Assembly (NCBI GenBank): GCA_008638375.1
Contig: CM018035.1
Span: 30,165,307 to 30,229,306 of the forward strand
Reading direction: 5' to 3'
Length of the DNA stretch: 64,000 nucleotides
DNA from: Nyssa sinensis
Taxonomy: Eukaryota > Streptophyta > Magnoliopsida > Cornales > Nyssaceae
Shown here one piece after another: positions 1-13,007 of the stretch. Numbering within the stretch: the stretch's first letter is position 1; each line of letters begins with the position of its first letter. Under the pieces are notes generated by a model. That model was given only the letters and a program-made list of their open reading frames with translations. It was not told where the DNA came from and did no database searches. The position numbers and the translations under genes were made by a program.

Positions 1-2782
1 CAAGAAAGGAGGAAGCAGGAGAAGCAGAATATTGGAGAGAGAACTGATTTTTGCAGAAAATTGGAAAACAAAAATCGGCTAAAAACAGGTAATCCACTAC
101 GTCTTGATTTCTTTAATTTTACTCTATACTACTATAGATTCAATTCTGAATGAGTAGATATCAAAACCTAAAGAAAAATCAAGAAAAACCTATACTACTA
201 CACATGGTTAAACATGGTGGATGTTTGTACATTAAGTTAATCTTCATTCTGTAATTAGAAACAAGTAGGAAACATCTTCAAGAGTCCAACGCAACTTGAA
301 TCATGTAAAACGGTTCAAAAAAATGACCCTTGAATAGCCAAATTATTCTTCACCGGTGCAACACCGGAAAACTGGAAAAAGGGTGTTGAAAACTGGTGAA
401 GTTTGGGGCCAAAACTAGTTCTAAAACATTTCTTGAAGTTCCAGAATTCATTTGGTGTAAAAACAATGAGATTTGGATGTGAAATTACTAAGATCGATGG
501 GTAATCTTACTGTTCCAGCGACTGGGGCCAGAAAAACAACCGGAGAAGACGACCGGAATATCGAGGGCCCTATCGAGTCAAGTGGTACTGGGTCTAGGTC
601 GGGTCAGGTTGGGATCCGACTGACCACACAACTGATATCAACATTGTGTTGTTTCATTTGGGATTTAAAATCCAATTGGCATGTTTGGCTATTGAGATAA
701 GGAATTTGAAATTGGGTTTTGGGGTTATCCAAACCATGGATGAGATAGGGAATTGGATTATTGAATTTCGATTTTCAGAGCAAACTGAATCGGTTGGTTC
801 AGTGGTAACTAGGACCGGTTTAGGGTTTGTGACAAAAAAACCATTGGTTTAGACCAGATCTTTAAGAAATTATGAACCGACCCTAGAATTTATGAAAAAT
901 TCCACTAAGGCCCAACAAAAAATTAATAAAATATTATTTTTATTATGAAAATACTCCTAAACCAAAAATGGGTCAAACGAAGTCCAAACGAGGTAAGTGA
1001 ATAGTCAATTTTTATTATCTCGGGCATTCTGAGTCCAATAGTGATGTCAAAATTATGGAAAGAGGTTCTGGGAATAAAAGACAATATGCAAAATGACAGT
1101 TTTGCCCTTTTCAAATCCAAGAGTCTAATTTGAGATCCGTAAAAGCCTAAACTAATTTTTTTCGACGTTCCGGACTCAATGATGAGGTCTATATTATGAA
1201 ATAAGGTATGAAAAAATGTGACACGTAAATATGTAAGGTAATAGAATCAAACTTTAAAATATAACGAAGCTACTAGAAGAGTATACTCTAAGAGTAAAGG
1301 CCTAAGATCAAAGTTAGAAATTAATACACCTAAGATTTAAAGAGACTACCAATGGAAGGTAATTAGAATAGAAAAAAGATTTAAATGATAATTAAATCGA
1401 GTGATATTATGGAATATAACCAGACTTTGAAATGTGATTATATGAACCTTCAACTAAAGGAAGGATTTTTGAGTAAAAGCCTTGGATTTCGGGTGAATGT
1501 TTCATACCATATTGAGGTAGAAATTTTCATTAGATATAAATATTAAACTCTTTTATGATGTATCGACATATGATATCATTTCCCTTTATAGCCTTTGTTT
1601 AACAATTATACTGTATACGTTTTGAATGATCCATTGACCACTATATTGTCTTCTTTGACTTAAGAAAATGTGATTGTAAGATACTCAAATGTTATAAGAT
1701 CTTCTTACAAATGTTTGAACTGTTTATACTAAATACCAAATAAGGAACTTTGATTTGAGTAATTGAATTTCTATTGATGATTATCGATTTTGGATATGAT
1801 TTTGATGCTTTGGATAAAACACTCTTCTATGATTGGTCGTTATCGAATATGTTGTGACTTATCGAACCTTGCTACAGGGTATATTGTGGTGAGTCGGTGT
1901 GATACGGCATATCGAACTAGTCTATCGATCTCAGTCAGCGAGGTCCTAATTTGCTGGCCATAGAAGTGAAATATATAGATTTGAATATGAATATTGAATA
2001 TGAACCATGATTGAATATGATTCATCAAACTATGATTTTGAGTTATCGAACTATGATTTATCGAACTATGATTTATCGACTTATGTTATCGAACTATGTT
2101 ATCGAACTATGATTCATTAAACTATGTTATTGAACTATGATTTATTGAACTATGTTGTTGAACTGTGATTTTGATTTATTGAACTATGTTATTGATTATC
2201 GATTTACGATTATCATTGAATTGAGATTTATTGGAAGTGAATTTGATACCATTATCTTGTTTACTATAACGAAGATAACATATGATATATGTGATCATTG
2301 ACATTTCAATATTTAATTATATAGCGGTTTTGAAACCCTTGGTATGTTATGGAATACTCACGAGCAGTTGAGCTCATACGGATTTTTATCCAATATATTT
2401 CAGGTAATGATAGCGGCAAAGAAATAGCAAGTTCAGTCAGGATAGCCGAAAGTTTGTAAAGCTATGAACCCTTTTTGTATTAGGATTTTGCTAGTCATGA
2501 TGTAGTTGCTTTTGACAAATTTTGGATTTGTATATCGAATGTGACACTAGCAGACTTGGAAAAAATTACATCATGTATTTTTGTAATTACTATGGAATAT
2601 ATATATATATATATATGGAGGATTGATGATGACTTGTGTATTGACTCTTCCGCAATAGGAAAAGAATTTTATTCTGTTGCATTTGAATAATGTAAATGAG
2701 GAAAGCATTGTGATCATTGAAAAGGCCTCGGTGGCCGATCACGAACCCTTGATCCACATGGGCCGGAATTAGGGTCGTGATA
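1..2782 (+). repeat. 5' LTR, left-truncated by window
   Basis: Matches 4962-7751 almost base for base. Over about 100 bases compared by eye (481 onward versus 5442 onward) two substitutions are visible, and there are a few small indels elsewhere, so the pair is diverged but not very old. It ends in GGGTCGTGATA, four bases before the primer site. Around 2030-2180 it holds degenerate ~14 bp repeats built on TTATCGAACTATGA. Many dinucleotide-rich tracts are present and no coding capacity is seen. Confidence 0.9.
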
Positions 2783-2785
2783 GAG

Positions 2786-2797
2786 TGGTATCAGAGC
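2786..2797 (+). other. Primer binding site, tRNA-iMet
   Basis: TGGTATCAGAGC is complementary to the 3' end of plant initiator methionine tRNA, the usual primer of Copia and of many Gypsy reverse transcriptases. It sits three bases after the end of the 5' LTR (2782), the expected position, and it fixes the right border of that LTR and the plus-strand orientation of the element. Confidence 0.93.
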
Positions 2798-3204
2798 TTA
2801 GGTTAATGGTTTCTAGGAAAGACCAAGATCGAAATTGAATTTGATGTTGCTTAAATGATTAAGAATAGGAAACTCTAGAGATCTAGGGAGACATTGAAAG
2901 ATAGAGGTTGTTACCTGGATTTTAGAGTTATTATTTCCCGGAGAATAGAATTAGTGATAAGATAGAAATTTGATGGCCCTTGATGATTGGGTGATAGAGT
3001 AACGATAGAAAGTGATTATTTGAATCACTCTTGGAGTCGATTAGATTACCCCTTACTGATGACTTAAGAGTGATAATATAGACCAAATGAAACTGAAAAT
3101 TTTAGTGAAGTATGTTATTTGAATATGCAAATTTTTGATATAAATTGCATATAAAGTGAGGATGAGATGATTGGAGAATTCTAAATATTTTTGTGTGAAT
3201 ATAG

Positions 3205-4185
3205 GTGAAACTAAGAATGGCAGATAGGACAAATACTAGTCACGGAGAAAACGCTAGAGAAGATCCTGGCAGAATGGAACAAACACTGAGCGATTTAGTT
3301 CATGAATTGAGGCAGCAGAGCAATGGAGAGAATAGAAGGCCCAATGTAAACCCGACGAATCAAGCAAGTCTAACAGAACGATTTATGAAACTTCAGCTAC
3401 CTACTTTTGCAAGAGCTCCTAAGGTGGATGAAGTTGAGACATGGATAATGGGCATAGAAGATATCTTCAAGGTAATAGAATGTCCTAAAGATAAAAAGGT
3501 CACTCTTGCTGCCTTTAGACTACAAGGGCAAGCGAAATGTTGGTGGAACTTGATAAAAAGAAATTCTGTAACTGGAGTGCTATTCTTAGCTTGGGAAAGG
3601 TTTAAGGAGTTTCTATATGAGAAGTACTTTCCAAAAGCTGTTCGTGAAAGAAAGAAGGTAGAGTTTATCGAGTTGAAGCAAGGAAATATGACAGTGGTTG
3701 AGTATGAAGCCAAATTCATTAAGTTAGCTCGTTTTGCCCTAGATATGATAGAGATAGAACGGGAAAAAGCAAGGAAATTTGAGCAGGGGTTGAAAAGAAA
3801 CATTTATGATCGCATATCGTTGTTTCAGTCTGAATCGTATTCTGAGATAGTAAACATGGCCTTAATTGCAGAAAGGAATAATGAAGAATATATGAAGGAA
3901 ATAAACCAAAGAAAGAGGAGTGCAGCAGCTAAAAAAACTAGGGAGACCTCAAACAAAAAACGTGAGCCTCCAAAAGCTCGAGGAAAAGAGTCGGAATAAG
4001 ATAAGCCAGAAAAATGTCAGCGATGTGGAGGTCGCCACAGTGACGACTAATGCCGGTGGAACACAGGAGCTTGTTTCGGATGTGGCAAGAAAGGGCATTT
4101 AGTAAAAGATTGCCCAGAAAGAATGGGACAAGCACGAGTCTATCAGCTGATAGGCAATTGCCCCGCCCCCAACAAGAAAGTTTGA
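3205..4185 (+). pseudogene. Tekay/Del-like gag pseudogene
   Basis: Encodes the capsid-nucleocapsid polyprotein that packages element RNA. The first 264 codons carry a retrotrans_gag domain (about residues 55-220) with the family landmarks CWWNL, the WERFKEF segment, and LKQGNMTV followed by EYEAKF. The frame then meets TAA at 3997-3999 but reads on in the same frame to a second TAA (4048-4050) and into a nucleocapsid zinc knuckle CFGCGKKGHLVKDC (4072-4113, CX2CX4HX4C). An upstream CQRCGG half-motif at about 4018 matches the double-cysteine pattern of Tekay/Del gags. The frame ends at TGA 4183-4185. The lysine-rich linker around 3920-3990 is low complexity. Two in-frame stops and the absence of any pol make this a pseudogene. 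Confidence 0.87.
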
Positions 4186-4308
4186 GGTACAATATTATTT
4201 TGAGTTGTCAACTATTAACTTATTATGGAAATTAATATGATAAATTAATTATAGACACCCCTAGCTAAGTCAAGTTTGAAGGACCAAACTTTTTAAGGAG
4301 GGGAGAAG
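4186..4308 (+). other. Deletion junction and polypurine tract
   Basis: About 120 bases join the end of gag to the 3' LTR. The right part resembles the 3' internal end of the other Gypsy elements here (compare 15390-15421 and the reverse strand of 21388-21420) and ends in a purine run, AAGGAGGGGAGAAG (4295-4308), touching the TGTAACACCC start of the LTR. Such a tract primes plus-strand DNA synthesis. All pol sequence is missing, so the deletion breakpoint lies within roughly 4186-4260. Confidence 0.75.
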
Positions 4309-7300
4309 TGTAACACCCTGACCCGAGTTAGGTGGGATCGACCCGAGTTAGACGGTACCCGACCCGTGTTGGACCGGGCCATGACATGTAAGCCTGAACT
4401 GTATGCCACTGACTATGTAAATAAAATTGGACGTACGCTAGAATGTCATGCTCAGTTACGTTGCATGGGTGCGAGTGACAGACAGTTTCAATACACCGGG
4501 TGTCGTCGCAACGGGAGCCAAATTTCTACAGAATAACGTGCACGTAATTAAATGGGTATATATATATAACTAAAAATATATGTATATTGATATACATACG
4601 GAAGGTATGTATATAGTTTTATATATATACATACGGTCATATATTTGGTTATATATATATATATATTAGGTTATGTAATATATATCTATATAAAACTAAA
4701 GAAAATGAAAAAGGAAAAGGAATTTAAAAGAAAAAGAAATCAGTGGAAGGTGACTTGTAGAGAATTGAGAGAGTGAAGGCTGCATGGCAGCCGTGTGTGC
4801 GTGAGTGGGTTGTATGCAACAGGAGGGGCATGCAACATAAAACAAGTGGCAAGGTCATGACTCAAAGAAACAACATGCAGTGTACACGTGTTACTTGATT
4901 CACCTTAAAAACAAAATTCTAGTCACACCTCAACCAAACTAAAAGCACAAAAAACAGTGAACAAGAAAGGAGGAAGCAAGAGGAGCAGAATATTGAGAGA
5001 GAGAATCGATTTTTGGAGAAAATTGGAAAACAAAAATCGGCTAAAAATAAGTAACCCACTACTTCTTGATTTCTTTAATTTTACTCCATACTACTATAGA
5101 TTCAATTCTGAATGAGTAGATATCAAAACCTAAAGAGAAGTCAAGAAAAACCTATACGGCTACACACGGTTAAACATGGTGGATGTTTGTACGTTAAGTT
5201 AATCTTCATTCTATAATTAGAAACAAGTAAGAAACATCTTTAGGAGTCCAACGCAACTTGAATCATGTAAAACGGTTCACAAAAATGACCCTTGAATAGC
5301 CAAATTATTCTTCGCCAGTGCAACACCAGAAAACTAGAAAAGGGTGTTGAAAATCGGTGAAGTTTGGGGCCAAAACTAGTTCTAAAACATTTCTTGAAGT
5401 TCCAGAATTCATTTGGTGTAAAAACAATGAGATTTGGACGTGAAATTACTAAGATCGATGGGTAATCTTACTGTTCTAGCGACTGGGGCCAGAAAAACAA
5501 CCGGAGAAGACGACCGGAATATCGAGGGCCCTATCGGGTCAAGTGGTACCGGGTCTGGGTCGGGTCAGGTTGGGATCCGACTGACCACACAACTGATATC
5601 AACATTGTGTTGTTTCATTTGGGATTTAAAATCCAATTGGCATGTTTGGTTGTTGAGATAAGGAATTTGAAATTGGGTTTTGGGGTTATCCAAACCATGG
5701 ATGAGATAGGGAATTGGATTATTGAATTCCGGTTTTCAGAGCAAACTGAACCGGTTGGTTCAGTAGTAACTAGAACCGGTTTAGGGTTTGTGACCAAAAA
5801 CCCATTGGTTCAGACCAGATCTTTAAGAAATTATGAACCGACCCCAGAATTTATGAAAAATTCCACTAAGGCCCAACAAAAAATTAATAAAATACTATTT
5901 TTATTACGAAAATACTCCTAAACCAAAAATGGGTCAAACAAAGTCCAAACGAGGCAAGTGAATAGTCAATTTTTATTATTTCGGGAATTCTGAGTCCAAT
6001 AGTGATGTCAAAATTATGGAAAGATGTTTTGGGAATAAAAGACATGTAAAAATGCAAAATGACAGTTTTGCCCTTTCCAAATCCAGGAGTTCAATTTGAG
6101 ATCCGTAAAAGCCTAAACTAATTTTATTCGACGTTTCGGACTCAATGATGAGGTCCATATTATGAAATAAGGTACGAAAAAATGTGACACGTAAATATGT
6201 AAGGTAATAGAATCAAACTTTAAAATATAATGAAGCTACTAGAAGAGCTCTAAAAGTAAAGGCCTAAGATCAAAGTTAGAAATTAATACGTCTAAGACTT
6301 AAAGAGACTACCAAGGGAAGGTAATTAGAATAGAAAAAAGATTTAAATAATAATTAAATCGAGTGATATTATGGAATATAACCAGACTTTGAAATGTGAT
6401 TATAGGAACTTTCAACTAAAGGAAGGATTTTTGAGTAAAAGCCTTGGATTTCAGGTGAGTGTTTCATACCATATTGAGGTAGACATTTTCATTATAGATA
6501 TAAATATTGAACTCTTTTATGATGTATCGACATATGATATCATTTCCCTCTATAGCCTTTGTTTAATAGTTATATTGTATACGTTTTGAATGATCCATTG
6601 ACCACTATATTAGTCTTCTTTGACTTAAGAAAATGTGATTGTAAGATACTCAAATGTTATAAGATCTTCTTACAAATGTTTGAACTGTTTTTACTAAATA
6701 CCAAATAAGGAACTTTGATTTGAGTAATTGAATTTCTATTGATGCTTATTTTTTTTGGATATGATTTTGATGCTTTGGATAGAACACACTTCTATGATTG
6801 GTCGTATCGAATAGGTTGTGACTTATCGAACCTTGCCACAGGGTATATTGTGGTGAGCCGGTGTGATACGGCATATCGAACTAGTCTATCGATCTCAGTC
6901 AGCGAGGTCCTAATTTGCTGGCTATAGAAGTGAAATATATAGATTTGAATATGAATATTGAATATAAACCATGATTGAATATAATTCATCGAACTATGAT
7001 TTTGAGTTATTGAATTATGATTTATCGACTTATGTTATCGAACTATGATTTATTGAACTATGTTATCAAACTATGATTTATCGAACTATGATTCATTGAA
7101 CTATGTTATTGAACTATGATTAATTGAACTATGTTGTTGAACTGTGATTTTGATTTATTGAACTATGTTATTGATTATCGATTTACGATTATCATTGAAT
7201 TGAGATTTATTAGAAGTGAATTTGATACCATTATCTTGTTTACTATAATTAAGATAACATATGATATATGTGATCATTGACATTTCAGTATTGAATTATA

Positions 7301-7751
7301 TAGCGATTTTGAAACCCTTGGTATGTTATGGAATATTCATGAGCTGTTGAGCTCATACGAATTTTTATCTAATATATTTCAGGTAATGATAGCGACAAAG
7401 AAATAGCAGGTTCAATCAGGATAGCCGAAAGCTTATAAAGCTATGAACTCTTTTTGTATTAGGATTTTGCTAGTCATGATGTAGTTGCTTTTGACAAATT
7501 TTGGATTTGTATATCGAATGTGACACTAGCAGACTTGGGAAAAATTACATCATATATGTTCTTAATTACTATGGAATATATATATGGAGGACTGATGTTG
7601 ACTTTTGTATTGACGTTTCCGCAATAGGAAAAGAATTTTATTACGCTGCATTTGAATAATATAAATGAGGAAAGCATTGTAATCATTGAAAAGGCCTCGG
7701 TGGCCGATCACGAAGCCTTGATCCGCATGGGCCGGAATTAGGGTCGTGGTA
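4309..7751 (+). repeat. 3' LTR of the gag-only element, ~3.44 kb
   Basis: Starts TGTAACACCCTGACCC right after the polypurine tract and ends GGGTCGTGGTA, so the termini are TG...TA rather than the usual TG...CA; the solo LTR at 9821-13002 ends the same way. It has an AT-rich left third with TA and GTATATATA runs (4555-4690), a GC-richer centre with CCGGAG and GGGTCGGGTC strings, the degenerate ATCGAACTATGA array (about 6985-7150), a perfect 7 bp inverted repeat ATGAGCT/AGCTCAT (7339-7356) and a pyrimidine-CAG acceptor-like site at about 7381. Confidence 0.9.
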
Positions 7752-9820
7752 GCACAACACAATTTAAATCACAAAAAATGGTCAAAAGACCTGTGAGATA
7801 TCGAGGCTTACAATCGGGGCATGATAATTCTGTAATGAGAGTTTTTGAGTGATTCGATCAATTTTATGAACGGGAAAACATTACCCAAGTTTCTAGAAAT
7901 CCAAAGGAACCAAAAATAGGTGAAAACAGTAACCCAAACCCTTCAAAATAGAAAAAAGAAAAATCGCTAGAAAAGCGAGTCTCGCTGGAGACCCACTAAA
8001 ATCTCTTATTTTGACGGTTCACGTCTGACCAAACCCTATTCTGACATCGAATATGGGATCTCCATGGAAAAAGGGCCCTGTAGGAGTTGCCACAGGAAAA
8101 TGATCAGCGATGGTCGCCGGTGTCGGAGAAGGCGACCAGAACCATCGCTGAAAAATGAAGAAGAAGGTCACTGTGCGGGTCGGGTCTCAGGTCAGGTTAT
8201 GACCGAATATTTTAATAGATTTGGGTTTATTAAAATGGCGTCGTTTTGACCTAAACAATTAAAAATATATATAAATAGGACCGATGTCATGCTGACATCA
8301 GCATGACGTAATGAACCAGACAGAACGGGTTAGTTCTTAACCTTACTGGACCGGTTCACTTGGAACCTAACTAAATCGGCTGGTTTAATTTAAACAGTTT
8401 TCAAAAATTATGTTTTGACCCCCAGTAGTTTCGATTTATTACAAATTGACCCTAGAAATTTATGTTAATTGTGAAATGGCCTACGAAATTAATTAAATAT
8501 TAATTTTAAATCCTTTTAATTATAAGAAAAATTATCCAAATACCCTTGAGTCAAAAACAGGCCAAATGAAGGCAAATTATAATGAAAGAAGAGTCTAATC
8601 AAATATTTTTGGTCATTCTGGACTCATCGGTAGAGTTCGATTTATGAAATTAGATCTCAAAAAATATGAACGGGCAAATTGGAACAATTTCAAATATATC
8701 CTAATGATTAATTAAGTGACCAACTGAACCCCGATAACTATGAAAATACACACGTTAGCATTTTGGAATATTTTGGACCCAATAGCAGGATTCATTTTAT
8801 GGAACGAAGTCCTGAAAATATAGACACACGAAATATCATAATTACCATTTTGCCCATAGTAATCCAAAAGCCACTAAAATGTCAGAGATAACATATTTTG
8901 ACTTTCCTTGACATTTTAGACTCAACGACGGAGTCCCTTTTAGCAAACAAAGTACCCAAAAATGTGACACGTGAAAGTATAAAATTATAAAAATGCCTAG
9001 GCTTAATGTAAGCCACAAATAAGCTAATTAAGATCCAAAAAAGCCTAAATTAATTATATTCAATATTCCAGACTTGATGATGACGTCCTTTTGAGAAAAA
9101 TAAGACTCGATAACAAACTAAAAAATGATGAATACGTCTTTAAGACTTAATGAAGTTACCAGAAGTGTATAAATGAAATTAAAAGGTCCACGTAAATGTT
9201 ATAAGGGCCGGCTGGATTCACAAATGAAGTCCAAATACGTAAATTATGTACGGAGTAATATGGGACGTTAAAAATGTAAATTACCATTATGCTCCTAAAG
9301 GACCAAATAGGCTATAAAATATAAGGAATCCTAAAATTGGGAATTTGAGAATCTCTTAATCAATTAGACTAAGTTCAAAAGAACTTAAAACACTAAATAA
9401 AGATGTTTGGAATTAGAATGAATACTAATTCAATATACAATGTATTTTTGATCAATGATTATAGGATCACTCAAATGATGAAAAAATAGAACAATGCTAT
9501 AGGATAGCTACTATGGTACTAGTATGGGAATGCAATGTCAAGAACCCAATGTAAGTAAACCCAAACTCTAATATGTGGATTTCTACTCTACCAATGTGGC
9601 CTACTTGTATAGTTGCTAATCTTTGTTTCTTGAAATTGTATATATGTAATTGCTTCAAGACCACAAACCATTGGTTACTATGTTTTCCATTATGTGAAAA
9701 CTTGTGATTCATTGATATCCTATTTGTTGTGAACATCTATGAGTCCTTTGACTCTTTGGCTATATACTATCTTTGTGATCATTGTGATTCTTTTTGTTGT
9801 GGACGTTTGTAACCTATGTA
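7752..9820 (+). repeat. Older Gypsy LTR, left fragment
   Basis: This non-coding stretch has the landmarks of the long LTRs elsewhere in the window: a GGTC/CCGG-rich segment (8050-8200), a 'gaccggttca' segment (8350), and repeated 'gacttcgtt..tggagtc' type blocks (8620-9080, 9220). It reads in plus orientation. The gag-only element borders it on the left, so its start is lost. It continues after the solo LTR at 13008-14023. Its last five bases (9816-9820, ATGTA) are the left target duplication of that insertion. Confidence 0.65.
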
Positions 9821-10176
9821 TGTAATACCCTAACCCAGTTGTAACTGAATAAGCCATGTAACCCGAGCCGTTAGGGCTTTCTGTTTAATAATAAGTAAAT
9901 GGACGGTTTGGAAACTCAAATTTTGAAGGTACGAATAATGCCCGGGTAGTGCCCGAGCAAGCCATGAACGAATGCCAGAAAAAAATAATATAACAATAAT
10001 AATAAATAAAATTTAAATAAGTAAAATAAAATTATTTATTTATATATGTATATATATATATATATAGCCACATTTATGCATGTGTTAATATACATGTAAA
10101 TGTGTATAATGTGGGCCGTATATATATGTATATATATATATCAGGTGGTATATGTATGTATATAAATATAGATTTA

Positions 10177-10212
<36 letters not shown>

Positions 10213-13002
10213 CTCAGCATGTGATAAGGGAGGAGTTTGAATTTAAAAATAAAAGTGATGAGGGGATGAGGCTCAGAACGGAAGGGATTAGAGAGAGAGA
10301 AAAGGTGAGGCGCGCTAAAGAGGGGGGAAGCCGAACTAATATATATATATATATATATATATGTCATACGTGAGTTTATGGAAAGCTAGAAAAGGAGAGG
10401 TAAAACAGAAGGCAAGGGATAGAGAGTGAAGCTTATAGATTCATAAGAAGGAACCAGGAGATAAAACGAAAAAAAGGAAGGGATACGTGGCTGGGAAAAA
10501 CTCATAAAAGGTATGGATCAATTTTCCGTCTTTTTAAATTTCAAGCATGAAATATAGATTTGAACGTAGGTTCTTTATGAGCATGGAATGAGGATCATTT
10601 TAAAAAAAATAAAGGAAAAAAAGTTAGAAATGAAGGAGAAATTTGCATTTATAGGTTTTGGTGTTTGAATTGGTTTGGGTGATTTTGTGCATTAACCTTG
10701 TTTAAATCATGAGGAATTTATCCTCTTAGGTACAGGAAATTAATGGTAACAAAATGGGATCAAAACGGTGTAGAAAATGGGGAGAAATGTGAAGGAAACT
10801 GGCTGGCCGGAGCTAGCCGAAAAATTGTACAGCTCCACCGGAGCTGCGGTTTTTCCTATTTTGGGGGAAATCCGACACTCTAGTAGGAAAATCGAGGGCA
10901 GATTTGAGTTGCCCATGAGGAATAGGTTCAGGCCCAGTGGAAATTGCGAGAAAATCCATCGTCGGTGAGTCACCATCGATGGAAGAGATCGTCGGCACTG
11001 CGTTGGGGAAGAAGAACACGCTGATGGGTTCTTGGTTTGGGCCAAACCGGGTCGGGTCAAACCCGACCCACCCACTTCGAAGGCTGCCCAACACTATAAC
11101 ATTATGGCATTGTGTTTTTAAATAGAAATGGGGGGTGTTTGGCTGGGGGCTTAAGGAATTTAAAATTTGAATAAAGATATATTATTCCCATTTGAATCTG
11201 TTAGCTACTATTTGGCTTATGAAACTAAAGAAAACAATGGTACAAGGGCAGTGACTTAAACCCGTGACCAAGGGGGAAGGGTGGGAAGAACAGACCAATG
11301 TGCCACTGAGGCAGATGTAGTCTATTTTGCTTCAATTAATATATATTAGTTACAATTAATTAAATTAAATAATTAATTAAATTAGTAATTATTCAATCAA
11401 TTCCCAATATACAAATGAGTCAAATAAATAGTGTAAGTTTACTGTTTTGGACCTTCTAGATTCAGTGGTGAGGTCCGTTTCATGAGACGGAGTCCCGAAA
11501 AATAAAATACCCATAGAAACGCCAAAATGACCAAAATGCACTTATGTCAAATGTGAGTCAAACAGACTCCGATTGAGTTAAGTAAATAGTGAATTTTTAT
11601 TATTCCAAACCTTCTGGACTCAACAGTGAAGTTTGAATTAAGAAAACAGAATTTGAAAAATAGAGACACATAAAAGACCATTTTGCCCTTGGGTAAATTA
11701 GTTTAAATTAGAAATCGTAAAAGCCTAAATTAGTAAAAGAGATACTTAGAGTAGCGAGGTGTTCAAATTGATAAATGGAATTAAAACTAAAATGTGTTTA
11801 CTGATATATAGGATACTCGAAAGGAAAATGGAAGGTCACGGAATACTAAGACGTGTTGATAAGGTAAGTGAATTCTTATCTCCTATATGTGGTTTTCCAA
11901 GCCACGATCTTTCTATTACTGCCAAAACTTGTACTCATGTATATATATCCACTGTTATTGTTCCCACCATGGATATTGTTCTATCTGGTGGATGTTTATT
12001 GATTAATATCTCTTGACTTGATTCATTGTATTGATGTCTATCACTGTATGCTTATGTTATGATGTTCCATACTTGTGCACTTCATGTGGAATACAATAGA
12101 ATCCTAATTTATGTTAAATGCCAGGTTTTGTGCTCATTCACATTATCCATCCGATGCTATTTGATTGACTAGACCTACGGGTCAATTTATGGGACCTACG
12201 GGTCAAACGAACACATGGCAAAGATGGCATTTTCACGTAGTGAGTTTAATGGGCATTTTATGTGCATTCATGAAAATGGGGGGTATGCCGGGCCCCAAAA
12301 GATTGAGGGTCTGCCAAACCCTGAATAAATTAAATGCATCATTTATGTTTGATTGTTAGATTGATATGTATTGGATTCATAGGATGTTTCATTTCCCAAT
12401 GAATAGTTCTTCATTGATTGTTCCTATTTATTGGACTTCACTGTGACCATTTTATTGTGGCAATATTCATGTTGATTATGATTATTGAGCTTTATCTATA
12501 TTCATGTTACACCATCGCTTACACTAGTTATTGGGCTTTATTATTTATTGGCCATTGTGGCATCTTACTGTTAATTGCAATCGTTGTCATGACTGGCTAT
12601 CATGTTACCTTGAATTATATTTTTCTATGTCATCTCTAACCTGTATTGGAGATAGGCTTTTACTTACTGAGCTTTGTTAGTTCACCCCATTCATTATATT
12701 TTTTAGGTGAGAAAGCTACAGAACCACAGTAGGAGGTCAGGAGCATAGGGAGACAGTTGAGAAGCACAATAGAATGATATAGTCTCTCATATGTACTTAC
12801 CACCTAAAAGTGGTTTATGTTTAGTTTATTGTCAGTTTTATTTCAGTCTTTGAACAAAATTTGTAATAAGGCTTCCGCACTTTAATGATTATGTTACATT
12901 ATTTATCGTTATCATTGATGGTAAGAATGAAAAAAGTAAGGACAGCCATTGGGCCAGCCCTGAGACACGAGATCCGAATAGGATGGGTTTCGGGTCGTGA
13001 TA
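9821..13002 (+). mobile_element. Solo LTR, 3.18 kb, target duplication ATGTA
   Basis: Starts TGTAATACCC and ends GGGTCGTGATA. ATGTA occurs immediately before (9816-9820) and after (13003-13007), so this is one integration. No primer site, coding region or second LTR is inside, so the internal part was lost by recombination between the two LTRs. The 5' end closely matches the reverse strand of 29441 downward, so it belongs to the same family as the antisense solo LTR 21886-29441. It contains TA runs (10180-10210, 10339-10362), an antisense tRNA-like module (11236-11335), a 'gacctacgggtc' doublet (12170-12205), a GCCGGGCCC core (about 12288), and a stem-loop followed by an acceptor-like site (12668-12705). 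Confidence 0.93.
11236..11335 (-). other. tRNA-like module inside LTR (antisense)
   Basis: Read on the minus strand it begins with a box-A-like TCAGTGGCACATTGG followed 45-60 bases later by a box-B-like CGGGTTTAAGTC. It aligns clearly by eye with 27905-28005 in the related antisense solo LTR, and analogous modules occur in three other LTRs. It may be a decayed tRNA gene or a SINE head captured in an LTR ancestor. No intact cloverleaf is visible. Confidence 0.45.
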
Positions 13003-13007
13003 ATGTA

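Larger units (their letters stand above)
1..7751 (+). mobile_element. Gag-only Tekay/Del-like Gypsy deletion derivative
   Basis: Two long direct repeats (1-2782 and 4309-7751) flank a short internal region with a tRNA-iMet primer site, a gag remnant and a polypurine tract. This is the LTR-primer-gag-PPT-LTR order of a plant Ty3/Gypsy element. Protease, reverse transcriptase, RNase H and integrase are missing: the sequence passes from the end of gag to the 3' end of the internal region in about 120 bases. The gag sequence and CCHC arrangement fit Tekay/Del chromoviruses. Bases 1 onward align with 4962 onward, so about 650 bases of the 5' LTR lie outside the window and its target duplication cannot be tested. 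An element like this could only move with proteins supplied by a relative; stops in gag make it look dead. Confidence 0.88.
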
